This document shows positions 6,427 to 7,069 of a stretch of 7,069 bases of DNA, in pieces (the first letter of the stretch is position 1; the number at the start of each line of letters is the position of its first letter). Location of the stretch: assembly GCA_023264135.1 (NCBI GenBank), contig JALQSZ010000078.1, forward strand, positions 1 through 7,069, read 5' to 3'. A program made the position numbers and the translations under genes. A model generated the notes under the pieces. It saw nothing but the letters and a program-made list of their open reading frames with translations. It made no database searches and was not told where the DNA came from. The DNA is from Acidimicrobiales bacterium (GTDB lineage Bacteria > Actinomycetota > Acidimicrobiia > Acidimicrobiales > Acidimicrobilacustridaceae).

Positions 6427-6432
6427 TAGCCT
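6427..6432 (+). promoter_or_regulatory. Possible -10 box of a leaderless acyl-CoA dehydrogenase transcript
   Basis: TAGCCT fits TANNNT and is followed by exactly seven bases (CTCGAAA) and the ATG at 6440, so transcription would begin at the start codon. The gene has no Shine-Dalgarno sequence upstream, which agrees with leaderless translation. No -35 hexamer is evident. Confidence 0.35.
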
Positions 6433-6439
6433 CTCGAAA

Positions 6440-7069
6440 ATGAGCACCACAGACGCCGCTGCCCTCGTTGAAGAACGTCTCTCGACGCTGCTGTCAGAAC
6501 TTGATCCCTCCACGACCGATGAAGTCACGTTCCGAGGCCGCCAATACGACCTCGGTCTCGGTTGGGTGCATTTCCCCGTCGGCCGCGGCGGACTCGGTCT
6601 CGCTCCCACTTATCAAAAAGAGATCGATCGACGCCTGCGAGAAGCAGGGGCATCAGCGATCGAAACTCGGTTCTTCTTTGGCATCACCATGGCCGGCCCC
6701 ACAATCGCTACACACGGAACCGACGAACAGTGCGCCACTCTCTTGCGGCGGATCTTCACCGGTGAAGATGCGTGGTGTCAGTTGTTCTCCGAACCCGGAG
6801 CAGGTTCGGATCTTGCTGGCCTTGGATGTCGAGCCGTGCGCGATGGCGACGAATGGGTGATCACCGGTCAAAAGGTGTGGAACACGCTTGCTCACATCGC
6901 CAACCGCGGCATGCTCGTGGCCCGAACTGATCCCAACACGCCCAAGCACAAGGGACTCACCGGATTCCTCATCGACATGAAGGCGCCCGGCGTCGAGATT
7001 CGTCCGCTGCGCCAGATGACTGGCGGTGCGTCGTTCAACGAGGTGTTCTTCAACGAGGTGCGCGTGCCC
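6440..7069 (+). CDS. Acyl-CoA dehydrogenase, N-terminal part (runs off the window)
   Basis: An open frame of 210 codons from ATG 6440 to the window end, about half of a normal 380-400 residue enzyme. The family motifs are in order: an N-terminal helical domain with FPVGRGGLGLAP (45-56), the FAD-contacting segment CQLFSEPGAGSD (113-124), WVITGQKVWNT (139-149), a beta-domain stretch GLTGFLIDMKAPGVEIRPL (172-190), and MTGGASFNEVFFNEVRVP (193-210). The enzyme oxidises an acyl-CoA to a trans-2-enoyl-CoA, passing electrons to ETF through FAD. The catalytic Glu lies in the C-terminal half outside the window, so the subclass (short, branched or FadE-type) cannot be decided. The start has no ribosome site but has a TANNNT box at leaderless distance; no other in-frame ATG lies before the first conserved motif. 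It diverges from the MaoC hydratase gene. Confidence 0.93.
   Translation, partial: MSTTDAAALVEERLSTLLSELDPSTTDEVTFRGRQYDLGLGWVHFPVGRGGLGLAPTYQKEIDRRLREAGASAIETRFFFGITMAGPTIATHGTDEQCATLLRRIFTGEDAWCQLFSEPGAGSDLAGLGCRAVRDGDEWVITGQKVWNTLAHIANRGMLVARTDPNTPKHKGLTGFLIDMKAPGVEIRPLRQMTGGASFNEVFFNEVRVP

Larger units (their letters stand above)
6295..6439. other. Divergent intergenic region between MaoC and acyl-CoA dehydrogenase
   Basis: A 145-base spacer, the longest gene-free stretch in the window. It holds the MaoC ribosome site, a possible minus-strand -10 box and a possible plus-strand -10 box next to the dehydrogenase start. No clear palindromic operator (for example a TetR/FadR-type site) stands out by eye, and no small open frame with a ribosome site is seen. 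Confidence 0.5.

Noticed and set aside
7034..7060. Tandem direct repeat TTCAACGAGGTG with a 15-base period
   Set aside because: It encodes FNEVFFNEV, which is the ordinary conserved acyl-CoA dehydrogenase motif and not a repeat element.

Overview
The window looks like a stretch of a moderately GC-rich actinobacterial chromosome. The codon usage, the acyl-CoA metabolism genes (MaoC dehydratase, acyl-CoA dehydrogenase, HpaB/AbfD-like enzyme) and the acyltransferase-3/SGNH and GT39-type proteins together recall Acidimicrobiia. That taxonomic call is inferred from general protein character and not from a marker gene. No RNA gene, CRISPR array, insertion sequence or prophage gene is visible. Coding density is very high, and no gene-free stretch exceeds about 145 bases.

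Layout: (1) positions 1-429 (+) hold the 3' end of a 4-hydroxyphenylacetate 3-hydroxylase / 4-hydroxybutyryl-CoA dehydratase family gene. (2) Positions 437-3593 (-) hold a tight three-gene unit, read right to left: polysaccharide deacetylase, then a multi-pass GT39/ArnT-like glycosyltransferase, then a GNAT-type acyltransferase. Both junctions are 4-base ATGA stop/start overlaps. (3) Divergent from it, 3702-5801 (+) encodes a 699-residue membrane acyltransferase-3 protein fused to an extracytoplasmic SGNH domain. (4) Positions 5824-6294 (-) hold a MaoC-like dehydratase that ends tail to tail with the acyltransferase. (5) Divergent from MaoC, 6440-7069 (+) is the 5' part of an acyl-CoA dehydrogenase that runs off the window.

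The four genes in the middle form a plausible cell-surface glycan building and decorating set: deacetylation, sugar transfer from a lipid carrier, N- or O-acylation in the cytoplasm, and O-acyl transfer across the membrane. The flanking genes belong to acyl-CoA catabolism and are probably unrelated. The most noteworthy points are the four-gene envelope cassette itself, a likely two-fold internal repeat in the GNAT-like protein, an unusual spacing of the Arg/His motif in the acyltransferase-3 domain, and two starts preceded by a TANNNT hexamer exactly seven bases from the ATG, as expected of leaderless actinobacterial transcripts.
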